The position numbers were made by a program, and so were the translations under genes. The notes under the pieces are model-generated. The model worked only from the letters and a program-made list of their open reading frames with translations, was not told the origin of the DNA and did no database searches. Shown piece by piece: positions 11,926-21,241 of a stretch of DNA of 64,000 bases. Each line of letters starts with the position of its first letter. Within the stretch, counting starts at the first letter, position 1. This DNA comes from Tropicimonas marinistellae (lineage in GTDB: Bacteria > Pseudomonadota > Alphaproteobacteria > Rhodobacterales > Rhodobacteraceae): the NCBI RefSeq assembly GCF_001509585.1, contig NZ_LNCI01000004.1, positions 452,064-516,063 of the forward strand, in the 5' to 3' direction.

Positions 11926-14661
11926 ATGCCTCGGAACGACACACTCGTTGAAGAGCGACTGCCGGATGAAAGTCCGTGGACACTCGATGCCGCGGTTGTC
12001 GCTGACGGACTGGGCGTCGCTCCCGAGATGGGGTTGGACCAAAGCGAGGCGGCAACGCGGCTGACCACCTACGGCGAAAACCGCCTGCAGGAGGCAGCAG
12101 CCGAACCCGCATGGCGGATGCTGTTGCGGCAGTTCGCCAGCCCACTGCTGATCATCCTCATCGCGGGTGCGCTGATCTCGGCCTATACCGGGCATTGGGT
12201 CGACGCCGTTGCGATCTTCGCCATCGCGGTATTCAACGCCTTCATTTCGTTCTGGCAGGAATTCAAGGCGGAGCAATCCCTTGCCGCGCTGCGCGAAATG
12301 TCGGCGCCCAGTGCCCTGGTGCGACGGGGCGGAGAGATTGTCGAGGTGCCTGCCGCCGACATCGTTCCGGGCGACATCCTGAAGGTGAAGGCGGGTGACA
12401 TCCTCGCCGCCGATATCCGTTTTCTGTCCGCCAGCAGAATGCAGGTGGACGAGGCCGCGCTCACTGGCGAGTCCGAGCCCGTCGACAAGCATTCCGACGC
12501 GATCGAGGGTGACGATGTCGTCCTCGCCGACCGGCTGAACATGGGCTTCATGAGCACGCTGGTGACCGGCGGGTCGGGCGAAGGGATCGTTGTCGGCACC
12601 GGCATGAAAACCGAGGTTGGCCATATCGCCGACCTGATGGCGACGGCGAAGGAGCCGAAGACGCCGCTGCAACTGAAGATTGAGAGCCTCTCGAAGATGC
12701 TGATCTTCGCGGCGCTGATCGTGGTCGCAATCGTGATCGGCATCGGCATCGTGAACGGCATGGACGCGGCGGAGATGATGAACACGGCGATCTCGCTCTC
12801 CGTGGCCGCCATCCCCGAGGGTCTGCCCACCGTCGTCACAATCGTGCTGACCCTGGGGTCCAAGAACATGGCCGCCAGCAACGCCCTGGCGCGGCGGTTG
12901 TCGTCGGTGGAAACGCTTGGCGCGACCTCGGTCATCTGCTCGGACAAGACCGGCACGCTGACGCAGAACCAGATGCAGGTGATGCGGGTCTGGGCCGGCG
13001 GCAAGAGCTGGACCGTCTCCGGCGAAGGCTTCGATCCGGAGGGCGCGTTCCTCGACGCCGACGGCCAGCCGGCCAATGTGGACGCCGAGGAAGACCTGCG
13101 GCCAATGCTGATGATCTCCGCCTACTGCAACGATGCGCGGATGATCGATGTCGACGGACGCCCCGGCGTGCAGGGCAACCCGACCGAGGGCGCGCTGGTG
13201 GTCGCCGCCGCCAAGGCCGGCATCTCCCGAGAGAAGATGCAGGCGGAGAATGTCGAGGCGCTGAAACACTTCCCCTTCGACTCCACGCGCAAGATGATGT
13301 CGGTTTTCGCGCGCATTCCCGACGGACGCACGGTGCTGGGCGCAAAGGGTGCGCCCGACGTGATCCTGAGCCGGGCCAGTCACGTGCGAATGGGCGGCGA
13401 AGATGTTGAGATGACGCCGGATCTCCGGGCCGAACTGGAAGCCGTCGTCGAGAGCTTCGGCGAGACGGCGTTGCGCACGCTGGCTGTTGCCGCGCGGTGG
13501 GTCTCCGAAGAAGATCTCGACCACGACGACCCGGAGCAGCAAATCGTGCTACTGGGCATTCACGGCATCATGGATCCGCCACGGCCCGAAGTGCCCGACG
13601 CCGTGTCGGAAGCCACCAGCGCGGGCATCCGCACCGTCATGATCACTGGCGACCACGCGGTCACCGCTCAGGCCATCGCGGAGCAGATCGGCGTCAGGAC
13701 ATCTGACGACCAGACCGTGCACACCGGCGCCGAGATCGACCGGATGGACGACACTGACCTGGCCGAAGTGACCAAGCACGCCGCGGTCTTTGCCAGGGTG
13801 ACCCCCGAACACAAGCTGCGCATCGTCAACGCCATGCAGTCCAACGGCGAGGTCGCGGCCATGACCGGGGACGGCGTGAACGATGCGCCCGCCCTGCGCG
13901 CGGCCGATATCGGCGTCGCCATGGGCATCGCCGGCACGCAGGTTGCCAAAGACAGCGCCGCGCTGGTGCTGCTGGACGACAATTTCTCGACCATCGTGAA
14001 AGCGGTGCGCGAGGGGCGGCGGATCTTCGACAACCTGCTGAAGTTCATTCGGCAGGCGCTGACCGCCAACGTGGCCGAGGTGACGACGATCCTCTTTGCC
14101 TTCCTGCTGATGGGCGACGACCCGCTGTTGCCGATCACGCCGCTGATGATCCTCTGGGTCAACCTCGTGTCCGACGGCCTGCCGGCCCTTTCGCTCGGCT
14201 TCGAGGAGGGCGAGCCGGACCTGATGACACGCCCGCCGCGCCCGCGCGACGAGGGCATGTTCGGCGGTGGCATGAAGGAGCGTATCCTCATTCGGGGGAC
14301 GGTGGTTGGGCTCCTGACCTACTACGTCTTCCAGGAGTTCCTGCAGCGCGGGGCGAGCCTGGAACATGCCCAGACGGCGGCCTTCATGACGCTGATCTTC
14401 TCGCAGATCTGGCACATATTCGACGCCCGCACGACCTCGACGATCTTCCGCAAATCCCCGCTGGGGAACCGCACGTTGCTGGCGGCGGTCGGTGTGTCGG
14501 TCGCCCTGTCCCTGCTTGCGGTCTACACGCCGCCGGGGCAATTCGTTCTGGGCACCACCTCTCTGCCGGTCTCGCACCTGCTCGGGACCTTCTTTGTGGC
14601 GGCCATCCCGACGCTTCTTCTGTCTGCCATCAAGGAGATGTTCGGTGTCAAATTCCTCTAG
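11926..14661 (+). CDS. Type II P-type cation-transporting ATPase
   Basis: A 911-residue P-type ATPase of the SERCA/PMR1-like (P2) group. It has an N-terminal cation-ATPase domain, the actuator motif TGES (180-183), the ion-site motif PEGLP (297-301) in a membrane helix, the phosphorylated Asp340 in DKTGT, the nucleotide-binding KGAPD, the hinge motif TGDGVNDAP (647-655) and a C-terminal block of six helices. Ca2+, Mg2+ or Na+/K+ are possible substrates; the motifs do not decide. I chose the ATG at 11926, preceded by GTGGAG; the frame is open from a GTG at 11845. It overlaps the PsiE-like gene by 17 bases, so the two are co-translated. The palindrome at 11720 lies upstream. Confidence 0.92.
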   Translation: MPRNDTLVEERLPDESPWTLDAAVVADGLGVAPEMGLDQSEAATRLTTYGENRLQEAAAEPAWRMLLRQFASPLLIILIAGALISAYTGHWVDAVAIFAIAVFNAFISFWQEFKAEQSLAALREMSAPSALVRRGGEIVEVPAADIVPGDILKVKAGDILAADIRFLSASRMQVDEAALTGESEPVDKHSDAIEGDDVVLADRLNMGFMSTLVTGGSGEGIVVGTGMKTEVGHIADLMATAKEPKTPLQLKIESLSKMLIFAALIVVAIVIGIGIVNGMDAAEMMNTAISLSVAAIPEGLPTVVTIVLTLGSKNMAASNALARRLSSVETLGATSVICSDKTGTLTQNQMQVMRVWAGGKSWTVSGEGFDPEGAFLDADGQPANVDAEEDLRPMLMISAYCNDARMIDVDGRPGVQGNPTEGALVVAAAKAGISREKMQAENVEALKHFPFDSTRKMMSVFARIPDGRTVLGAKGAPDVILSRASHVRMGGEDVEMTPDLRAELEAVVESFGETALRTLAVAARWVSEEDLDHDDPEQQIVLLGIHGIMDPPRPEVPDAVSEATSAGIRTVMITGDHAVTAQAIAEQIGVRTSDDQTVHTGAEIDRMDDTDLAEVTKHAAVFARVTPEHKLRIVNAMQSNGEVAAMTGDGVNDAPALRAADIGVAMGIAGTQVAKDSAALVLLDDNFSTIVKAVREGRRIFDNLLKFIRQALTANVAEVTTILFAFLLMGDDPLLPITPLMILWVNLVSDGLPALSLGFEEGEPDLMTRPPRPRDEGMFGGGMKERILIRGTVVGLLTYYVFQEFLQRGASLEHAQTAAFMTLIFSQIWHIFDARTTSTIFRKSPLGNRTLLAAVGVSVALSLLAVYTPPGQFVLGTTSLPVSHLLGTFFVAAIPTLLLSAIKEMFGVKFL

Positions 14662-15205
14662 ACAACAGGGTACGGCCGATCCGGAGACGGACGCCGGCCG
14701 CGACCACGAGACGCCAGCCACGGAAGTGCCCGGCAAGAAGGACGGGCACGTGGAGCTGGATCCGAACCACCCGGACCCGTGGGTACGTTGGGCAAACATC
14801 ACCATACGGACCGGCGTCCGCGCGCTGGCAATGATGATGGTGGTCGTGATCTTTGCCGCGGTGATCGACACGGCATACAGCTTCTACGCGAAGCTGCTCA
14901 GTCCGCCCTTCCTGATCCTCGATATCGGCGACCTGCTGGCCGTGTTCGGCGCCGTTCTTGTCGTTCTGATTGCAATCGAGATCTACACAAACGTCACCCT
15001 CTACCTGACCTCCGATGTCATCCACGTGAAACTGGTTGTGGCGACCGCGCTCATGGCCGTCGCCCGAAAGGTCATCACGCTGGATCACAAGGAACTCGAA
15101 CCCCTTTATTTCCTTGGCTACGCGATGCTCGGTTTGTCTTTCGGCATCGTCTACTGGCTGCTGTACCGCGAAGAGAAAAAAGGATCGGACGAGGGAAGGC
15201 CATGA
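14645..15205 (+). CDS. PsiE-like phosphate-starvation membrane protein
   Basis: A 186-residue membrane protein of the PsiE type: a hydrophilic N-terminus (about 50 residues, charged), then four helices (VRALAMMMVVVIFAAVIDTA, LLAVFGAVLVVLIAIEIY, a third around HVKLVVATALMAVARKVI and a last one ending in VYWLLYREEKK). The E-I-Y-T and D-V-I-H-V-K segments are typical of the family, whose role is unclear. I chose the GTG at 14645 because AAGGAG (14632-14637) sits seven bases upstream inside the ATPase gene, which implies translational coupling with the pump. Confidence 0.75.
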   Translation: MSNSSRQQGTADPETDAGRDHETPATEVPGKKDGHVELDPNHPDPWVRWANITIRTGVRALAMMMVVVIFAAVIDTAYSFYAKLLSPPFLILDIGDLLAVFGAVLVVLIAIEIYTNVTLYLTSDVIHVKLVVATALMAVARKVITLDHKELEPLYFLGYAMLGLSFGIVYWLLYREEKKGSDEGRP

Positions 15206-15342
15206 TCAGCAAGGATCATCCTCGCCAACTCTCGCGCCCCGTCAGAACCCGAACGGGGCAACCCGCACGTCTGTGCGGGAAATCAACGATGCGCCATCCC
15301 GCCTTCGCGAGACAGATGGCTCGGAACTGTGAGGAGAAAGAT

Positions 15343-16641
15343 ATGGTGGCGCCCCAATCCATCCGGAACCGTGGAAACTCCACCTCCCCCGGTCGCTGGA
15401 TCACGCTCGCTGTAATGGCGCTGTTGGTCATGCCAACAACGATCCTGGCGCAGGAAGCGGCCGGGGAGGCACGCCCGGCCAAGGTCCTGACCGTGTCCGC
15501 GGCGGAACCGATCATCGAACGGGTCTATCCGGCAATCGCCCTTGCATCGAACGAGGCAGAGGTATCGTTCAGAGTGAGCGGACAGGTGGTCGACCTGCCG
15601 GTGCGCGCCTCTGAAAGCGTCGCCGAGGGCGCCGTACTGGCACAGTTGGATACGCGGGATTTCCAGTCCGAGATTGAGAGACTCGAAAGCCAGAGGGATC
15701 AGGCCGTGGCCGAGCTTTCGGCGTTGCGCACAGGTGCAAGGCCCGAGGAAATCTCGCGCCTTGAAGCTGCCGTCGAGGCTTCGCAGGCCGAGGTGGACCA
15801 GGCGCGCACCCAGTTCGATCGGACGCAGGAGCTGGTTACCCGTGGCGTTGTCCCGGCTTCGCAACTTGAACAACAGGAAGCCGCCCTGCGCGTTGCAGAG
15901 GCGCAGCTCACTTCGCAGATGGAACAACTCGCCATTGGCATGGTCGGGGGCCGTCCGGAAGAGATCCTAGCCGCGGAGGCGGCGCTGCGCGGACTTGAGG
16001 TGCAGATCGAAGGCGCGCGTGACGACCTTGAGGATGCGACCCTGCGCGCCCCCTTCGCCGGTATCGTCGCCCGCAGGGACATCGAGAATTTCACCAATAT
16101 CGACGCGGGCCAAAGTGTTGCGCTCATACAGAACCTGAGCACCGTTCATGTCGAGTTCGATATACCGGGCGCCGACATTATCGCCCTGATGGCAAACGGT
16201 GCAGGAAACGTGACCAGCAAGGTCGAATTCGACGCGCTTCCGGATCAGAGTTTCGATACCGAACTGGTGGAGTTCTCCACCCAGGCGGACGCAGCGACCC
16301 AAACCTATCGCGGGCGCGTTTCCGTGGCGCTGCCGGACGGCACTGTCATCCTGCCCGGGATGGTCGCCCGCGTCATCTCGACGGCCCCGGCCACCACGAT
16401 CTCGGCCGTCTCGGTTCCGATCACGGCCCTTGGAGCGGATGTTGAATCCGCGCCTTTCGTCTGGCTGGTCGACCCCGTGGCGAACACCGTTTCGGAGCGG
16501 CCGGTGACGCTCGGAGAAGCCACGGGAGACCGCGTTTTCGTTCTGGAGGGGCTTGAGGATGGGGACACCGTCGTCACCGCCGGCGTGAGCCAGTTGATGG
16601 ACGGGATGGCGATCCGGCCAATCACCGGGATCGGTGAGTAA
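15343..16641 (+). CDS. RND efflux periplasmic adaptor (membrane fusion protein)
   Basis: A 432-residue periplasmic adaptor linking an RND pump to an outer-membrane channel. An N-terminal hydrophobic signal (about residues 18-36, ending near ILAQ) is followed by a lipoyl-like half domain (SFRVSGQVVDLPVRASESV), a long alpha hairpin with coiled-coil character (about 100-205), the second lipoyl half (LRAPFAGIVARRDIENF) and beta-barrel domains. The open frame runs much further upstream, but GAGGAGA just before the ATG at 15343 and the signal peptide fix the start. The RND gene starts three bases after its stop, so they form one unit. No TolC-type channel gene is nearby. Confidence 0.9.
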   Translation: MVAPQSIRNRGNSTSPGRWITLAVMALLVMPTTILAQEAAGEARPAKVLTVSAAEPIIERVYPAIALASNEAEVSFRVSGQVVDLPVRASESVAEGAVLAQLDTRDFQSEIERLESQRDQAVAELSALRTGARPEEISRLEAAVEASQAEVDQARTQFDRTQELVTRGVVPASQLEQQEAALRVAEAQLTSQMEQLAIGMVGGRPEEILAAEAALRGLEVQIEGARDDLEDATLRAPFAGIVARRDIENFTNIDAGQSVALIQNLSTVHVEFDIPGADIIALMANGAGNVTSKVEFDALPDQSFDTELVEFSTQADAATQTYRGRVSVALPDGTVILPGMVARVISTAPATTISAVSVPITALGADVESAPFVWLVDPVANTVSERPVTLGEATGDRVFVLEGLEDGDTVVTAGVSQLMDGMAIRPITGIGE

Positions 16642-16644
16642 CCC

Positions 16645-19600
16645 ATGGATTTCGCGAGATTTTCCATCGAGAAGCGCCTCATCTCGGCGCTGTGCACCTT
16701 CCTCATTCTCGGGTTGGGCTATTTCGCCTATACCTCCCTCCCACGGTTCGAAGACCCGGAATTCATCATCCGGCAAGCCCAGATCATCACACCTTATCCC
16801 GGGGCGTCGGCGGAAGAGGTTGCCGAGGAGGTTACCGAGGTCGTCGAGAACGCCCTGCAACAGCTGCAAGGGGTCAAGGAGGTCGGGTCCGTTTCGGCGC
16901 CGGGGCTGAGTACCGTCACGGTGGAATTCACGATCCAGTCCACGCCAGACTTCCCGACGTTGCATCAGCGGTTCTCGCAGATGCGATCGAAGATCCTCGA
17001 CATTCAGGGCGAGTTGCCGCCGAATGCTGTGGAGAGCCGGGTCTACGACGACTTCGGCGACGTCTACGCGCTTTATTTCGCCATTGTCGGGGACGGCTAC
17101 TCGATGGCAGAGCTTCGCGACTACGCGAAGGGCTTGCAACGTGAGCTGGTGACGGTGGAGGGGGTCTCGAAGGTGATCCTGACCGGCGAGCAGGACGAGG
17201 TCATCTTTGTCGAGTATGCGCCCGCCCGCCTGATCGAACTGGGAATGTCGCCGGAACAGATTGCCCAGGTGCTGGAGGGCCAGAACCTCGTTGTGCCCAA
17301 CGGGTCGGTCGTCGCCGGTGAGCGCCGCATCGCGGTGCGTCCGAGTGCGGCGGTGGATTCTGTCACGGCCGTGGAGAACCTGGTGATTTCGGCCCCGCAG
17401 AGCGGGGCTTCGTTCCGGTTGTCCGATATCGCCACGGTTTACCGTGGGTATGCGGATCCCCCGGAGTTCCAGCTCTACAGGGACGGCCGGCCGGCAATCG
17501 GAATGGGGGTCTCCAACACGCTTGGCGGCAATGTCGTGAACATGGGCGAAGCGGTGAAGGCGAAGATCGAGGCGTTGACGTCCGAACGCCCTATCGGGAT
17601 CGACATCCTCCCGATCTCCGACCAGTCGGCCAGCGTCAAGGACTCGGTCAACGACTTCGTCATGAACGTCGTGCTCGCGCTGGTGATCGTTGTCGGCGTG
17701 CTCTTGATCTTCATGGGGCTGAGGTCCGGCATACTGATGGGTGGCATTCTTCTTGTCACCGTCGCGGGGACGCTGTTCGGGATGTATATCTTCGGGCTGG
17801 ATATGCAGCGGATTTCGCTCGGGGCCCTGATCATTGCCCTCGGCATGCTCGTCGACAACGCCATCGTCGTTGTGGAGGGAACGCTGGTTCGGGTCCAGCG
17901 GGGCGAGAGCGCACGTGACGCTTCCATCGCGACGGTTGCCCAGACCAAGTGGCCGCTGCTTGGCGGCACGATCGTTGGCCTGCTGGCGTTTTCGCCGATT
18001 GGCCTGTCACCGGACAACACGGGGGAATATGCGGGGAGCCTGTTCTGGACGATCTCGATCTCGCTCTTGTTCTCCTGGCTCGTCGCGGTCTGGCTGACGC
18101 CGTATTTCTGCACGCTGATGCTGAAGCCCGGGTCGCAGGACGGGGATACGGAAGAGAACAGGGTTCTCGCATGGTATCGTTCGGTGCTGGAGAAGGCGCT
18201 GAAGTATCGCTATGCGACCGTCGGCATCGTTGTCGCCTTGTTCCTCTCTGCACTTGCCGGCTTCTCCCTTGTTCCACCGGGCTTCTTTCCGGCCAGCACG
18301 CGGGCGCAGTTCGTGATCGACTACACGCTGCCGCAAGGCACGGATATCTCACAGACACGGGCGGACCTGATCTCCATCGAGGAGCATGTTCGCGACCTCG
18401 ACGGCGTCACCTCGACCAACCTTGCCGTTGGCGGCGGGCATGCACGTTTCATGCTCATCTATTCGAGCGAGGACCGGAACTCGGCCTATGGGCAGATCCT
18501 GGTGGACGTGGATGATTACCGGCGGATCGACGACCTGCAGCCCGCGTTGCAGGATTGGATCGTCGAGACCTTCCCGGCCGCACATTCGAAGGTCTGGAAG
18601 TTCGTTCTGGGACCCGGCGGCGGATCCAAGATCGAAGCCCGGTTCCTTGGCTCCGATCCGGTGGTCTTACGCGGGCTTGCCGGGCAAGCCGCGCAAATCC
18701 TGCAAGACGCCGGCGCCGTGGCGATCAAGGACGACTGGGGCGAACAGGTCAGTGTCATTCGGCCGGTCATCAACACGGACAATGCGCGCCGGCTTGGCCT
18801 GACCCAGGGCGAGATTTCGAACGCGATCTACGCTCATCTGGATGGGGCGGGGATCGGAGTCCTGCGGGAAGGTGACGACCTTCTGAATATCGTGATGCGC
18901 CCATTCGAGGGTGACCGAGACAACATCGCTGACCTCTCGAACATCCGCGTCTTCAGCAACCTGGCCGGCGGCTACGTTCCCATCACGCAGGTTGTGGATT
19001 CCTTCGACCTCGTGTTCGAGACGAGCAACATGCGGCGGGTCGACCGCCAGCTGGCCATCACCACCCAGGCCGACCCCGCACCCGGGGTTCTGTCCGGCGA
19101 CCTGTTCGACGACATTCGCGGCCCCATCGAGGAAATCGAACGTCCGCCGGGCTACAGCCTCGCCTGGGAAGGCGAATACGGGGACTCGCAGGAGGCGAAT
19201 GCCGGTCTCGCCTCGACCATGCCCATGGGCTTCGGGGCCATGGTGCTGGTCGTGTTCCTCCTCTTCAACGCGATCCGGCAGCCCGTCGTTATCTGGCTGA
19301 CTGTCCCGCTTGCGCTGATCGGAGTGGTCTGGGGGCTGGCGATAACGCAGACACCGCTGGAGTTCATGGCGATTTTGGGGGTGCTCTCCCTGACGGGGAT
19401 GCTCATCAAGAACGCGATCGTCTTGATCGACGAAACGGACTCGCAGATTTCGGCTGGAAAGGACCGGTACCAGAGCGTGATCGACTCGGCTGTGAGCCGT
19501 GTGCGGCCGGTTTCGCTTGGCGTGCTGACGACGGTGCTCGGCGTCATGCCGCTGCTCTGGGATCCGTTCTTCAAGTCTCTCGCCGTGGTGATCATCTGCG

Positions 19601-19704
19601 GACTCAGCTTCGCGACGATCCTGACGCTTGTGATCGTGCCGACGCTCTATGCCATGTTCTTCCGTATATCGTCGGAGGCGGAGGCCGTGCCCGAAGCTGA
19701 ATAG
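16645..19704 (+). CDS. RND-family efflux pump, inner-membrane subunit
   Basis: A 1019-residue, 12-helix proton-driven exporter with two large periplasmic loops. The N-terminus (DFARFSIEKRLISALCTFLI) is typical of the first helix. The proton-relay helix reads GMLVDNAIVVVEG, with Asp404 followed by Asn405, where AcrB has two Asp residues; the D-N variant is known from TriC-like pumps. A second-half signature LTGMLIKNAIVLIDE marks the repeat. It pairs with the adaptor immediately upstream. The substrate is unknown; the D-N motif favours hydrophobic or amphiphilic compounds over metals, but this is inference. Confidence 0.94.
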   Translation: MDFARFSIEKRLISALCTFLILGLGYFAYTSLPRFEDPEFIIRQAQIITPYPGASAEEVAEEVTEVVENALQQLQGVKEVGSVSAPGLSTVTVEFTIQSTPDFPTLHQRFSQMRSKILDIQGELPPNAVESRVYDDFGDVYALYFAIVGDGYSMAELRDYAKGLQRELVTVEGVSKVILTGEQDEVIFVEYAPARLIELGMSPEQIAQVLEGQNLVVPNGSVVAGERRIAVRPSAAVDSVTAVENLVISAPQSGASFRLSDIATVYRGYADPPEFQLYRDGRPAIGMGVSNTLGGNVVNMGEAVKAKIEALTSERPIGIDILPISDQSASVKDSVNDFVMNVVLALVIVVGVLLIFMGLRSGILMGGILLVTVAGTLFGMYIFGLDMQRISLGALIIALGMLVDNAIVVVEGTLVRVQRGESARDASIATVAQTKWPLLGGTIVGLLAFSPIGLSPDNTGEYAGSLFWTISISLLFSWLVAVWLTPYFCTLMLKPGSQDGDTEENRVLAWYRSVLEKALKYRYATVGIVVALFLSALAGFSLVPPGFFPASTRAQFVIDYTLPQGTDISQTRADLISIEEHVRDLDGVTSTNLAVGGGHARFMLIYSSEDRNSAYGQILVDVDDYRRIDDLQPALQDWIVETFPAAHSKVWKFVLGPGGGSKIEARFLGSDPVVLRGLAGQAAQILQDAGAVAIKDDWGEQVSVIRPVINTDNARRLGLTQGEISNAIYAHLDGAGIGVLREGDDLLNIVMRPFEGDRDNIADLSNIRVFSNLAGGYVPITQVVDSFDLVFETSNMRRVDRQLAITTQADPAPGVLSGDLFDDIRGPIEEIERPPGYSLAWEGEYGDSQEANAGLASTMPMGFGAMVLVVFLLFNAIRQPVVIWLTVPLALIGVVWGLAITQTPLEFMAILGVLSLTGMLIKNAIVLIDETDSQISAGKDRYQSVIDSAVSRVRPVSLGVLTTVLGVMPLLWDPFFKSLAVVIICGLSFATILTLVIVPTLYAMFFRISSEAEAVPEAE

Positions 19705-19712
19705 CCGTCGAC

Positions 19713-19760
19713 CCTGGGGCGTTCGCCATGGCCCAACGGGTCTGACGCCATCGCCCCAGG
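19713..19760. repeat. Inverted repeat between RND and MFS genes
   Basis: CCTGGGGCG (19713-19721) and CGCCCCAGG (19752-19760) pair perfectly over 9 bp around a 30-base loop starting nine bases past the RND stop. The 3' arm is followed by CTCTTGTT. It could be a weak terminator or mRNA-stabilising hairpin between the pump genes and the MFS gene. Confidence 0.45.
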
Positions 19761-19811
19761 CTCTTGTTCGGCGGGCAATGGAACGTGCCGAACGCAAAGG
19801 TGACACGAGAC

Positions 19812-21074
19812 GTGAATCTGAACGCCAATCTGTTTTCTCTTCGCGCAGTCATGATCGCGATGGCGACCGTGCAGCTGTCCACGGCAACGCTTGGCACGCT
19901 GGTCGCGGTGTACTTTGCCGAGATTGGCTCCTCGCAGGAAATCGTCTCGCTGGCGACTGCCGCCTATTCGCTTGGGTTCATGGTCGGTTGTTTCGTCGTC
20001 GCTGGATCGATCGCCAACATCGGCCATATACGGGCCTATTCCGCCTCTGCTGCGATTTGTTCGATCTCTGCGCTGCTCTTTTTCCTGAGCGAGAATGTCG
20101 GGGTTCTTGTTGTCTCGCGTTTCGCGGTTGGTCTCGCAACGGCGAGCCTGTTCGCCATCGGCGATGCCTGGATCAGCGAGAAAGCCGCCCCCAACCTCCG
20201 GGGACGTGTGCTTTCGGTCTACGCGATCCTGTTGGGGTTGATGTCGGTCGGGAGCCAGTTGCTCCTGATCTTTGGCCCCGAGGACCTCGACCGGCTGTTC
20301 GTTCTGCTCTCCGTCATCTATTCGATCTCGGTCATCGTGATCGACACCACGCGAACCAGCCCGCCGGACTCGAAGTCAAAGGCAAATGTCCGACCGCGTG
20401 CTTTGCTCAAGGAAGCGCCGACAGCGTTCTGGGGGGCGCTTGCCATTGGAATGGTGTCGGCGGCGGTCCTGAATGTCGCCCCGTTCGGCGCATCGGTACA
20501 GGGGGTCAGCACCGAGGACATCGCGCTGATGATCGCGGCGATTTATCTTGGGCGTGTCCTCTTCCAGTTTCCGCTTGGCAAGGCGTCTGATCGCATGGAC
20601 CGGCGGATCGTCATCTTCGGGATGGCCGTGGTCGCGGCAACCGTGTTCCTTGGCTTCGCGGTTTTGGACGACCCGCAGAGAGAAGCCCCCGACATCGAGA
20701 CCGGATCGCTCGCACATATCGCCTTTCTGGGCGCGCTGGCAGTGCTGGGTGGCAGTTTGCTCACGATGTATTCCGTTCTTGTCGCGCACGCGAGTGACCG
20801 TGCCGTGCCCGTCTATGTCGCGTCCAGCGCCGTGACGATGCTGTTCGTCTGGACATCGGGCAGCGTTGTTGGCCCCCTTGTGATCAGCGTGCTGTCCGCA
20901 TTCTTTGGAGACCAGGCGCTTGTCTGGACGATTTTCGCGATCATGGCCGGTTTGGCGTTCTTCGTCGGGAAGCAGCTACGAACCGTCGAACCGCCCGCGC
21001 GGGCCGAGCGGACAGCCCACCAAGACGTTGTGACAACCAGCGTGGACGTCGCGCCAACCGAGAAGGCGAAATAG
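19812..21074 (+). CDS. MFS transporter
   Basis: A 420-residue major facilitator with about 12 helices in two halves. The first half opens with FSLRAVMIAMATVQLSTATL and includes RFAVGLATASLFAIGDAWIS, a pattern seen in the YcaD/UMF2-like group. A hydrophilic stretch (TTRTSPPDSKSKANVRP) separates the halves, and KASDRMDRRIVIFG is the second-half motif-A-like loop. The C-terminal 30 residues are charged. Two GTG starts are possible (19800 and 19812); I prefer 19812, with AGGTGA eight bases upstream. It is in line with the RND pair, so another exporter is plausible; the substrate is unknown. Confidence 0.8.
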   Translation: MNLNANLFSLRAVMIAMATVQLSTATLGTLVAVYFAEIGSSQEIVSLATAAYSLGFMVGCFVVAGSIANIGHIRAYSASAAICSISALLFFLSENVGVLVVSRFAVGLATASLFAIGDAWISEKAAPNLRGRVLSVYAILLGLMSVGSQLLLIFGPEDLDRLFVLLSVIYSISVIVIDTTRTSPPDSKSKANVRPRALLKEAPTAFWGALAIGMVSAAVLNVAPFGASVQGVSTEDIALMIAAIYLGRVLFQFPLGKASDRMDRRIVIFGMAVVAATVFLGFAVLDDPQREAPDIETGSLAHIAFLGALAVLGGSLLTMYSVLVAHASDRAVPVYVASSAVTMLFVWTSGSVVGPLVISVLSAFFGDQALVWTIFAIMAGLAFFVGKQLRTVEPPARAERTAHQDVVTTSVDVAPTEKAK

Positions 21075-21241
21075 GGCGCCCCATGAGAACAATCGTCAAA
21101 CCGTCGTCCGACCAACAAGAGCCGTGGCCCCATTCACCAAGGCCGACCGCTTGGTTGCCTCGTTGGCAGGAGCGGGCGCGAAAGCTAAGCTTCGTCTGCA
21201 CGCGCAAACCTGCCGGAAGGTGGATGCGAATAGGGGGGCGG

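Noticed and set aside
11920..13542. 540-codon minus-strand frame opposite the P-type ATPase
   Set aside because: No recognisable domain; the ATPase motifs fix the plus strand as coding.
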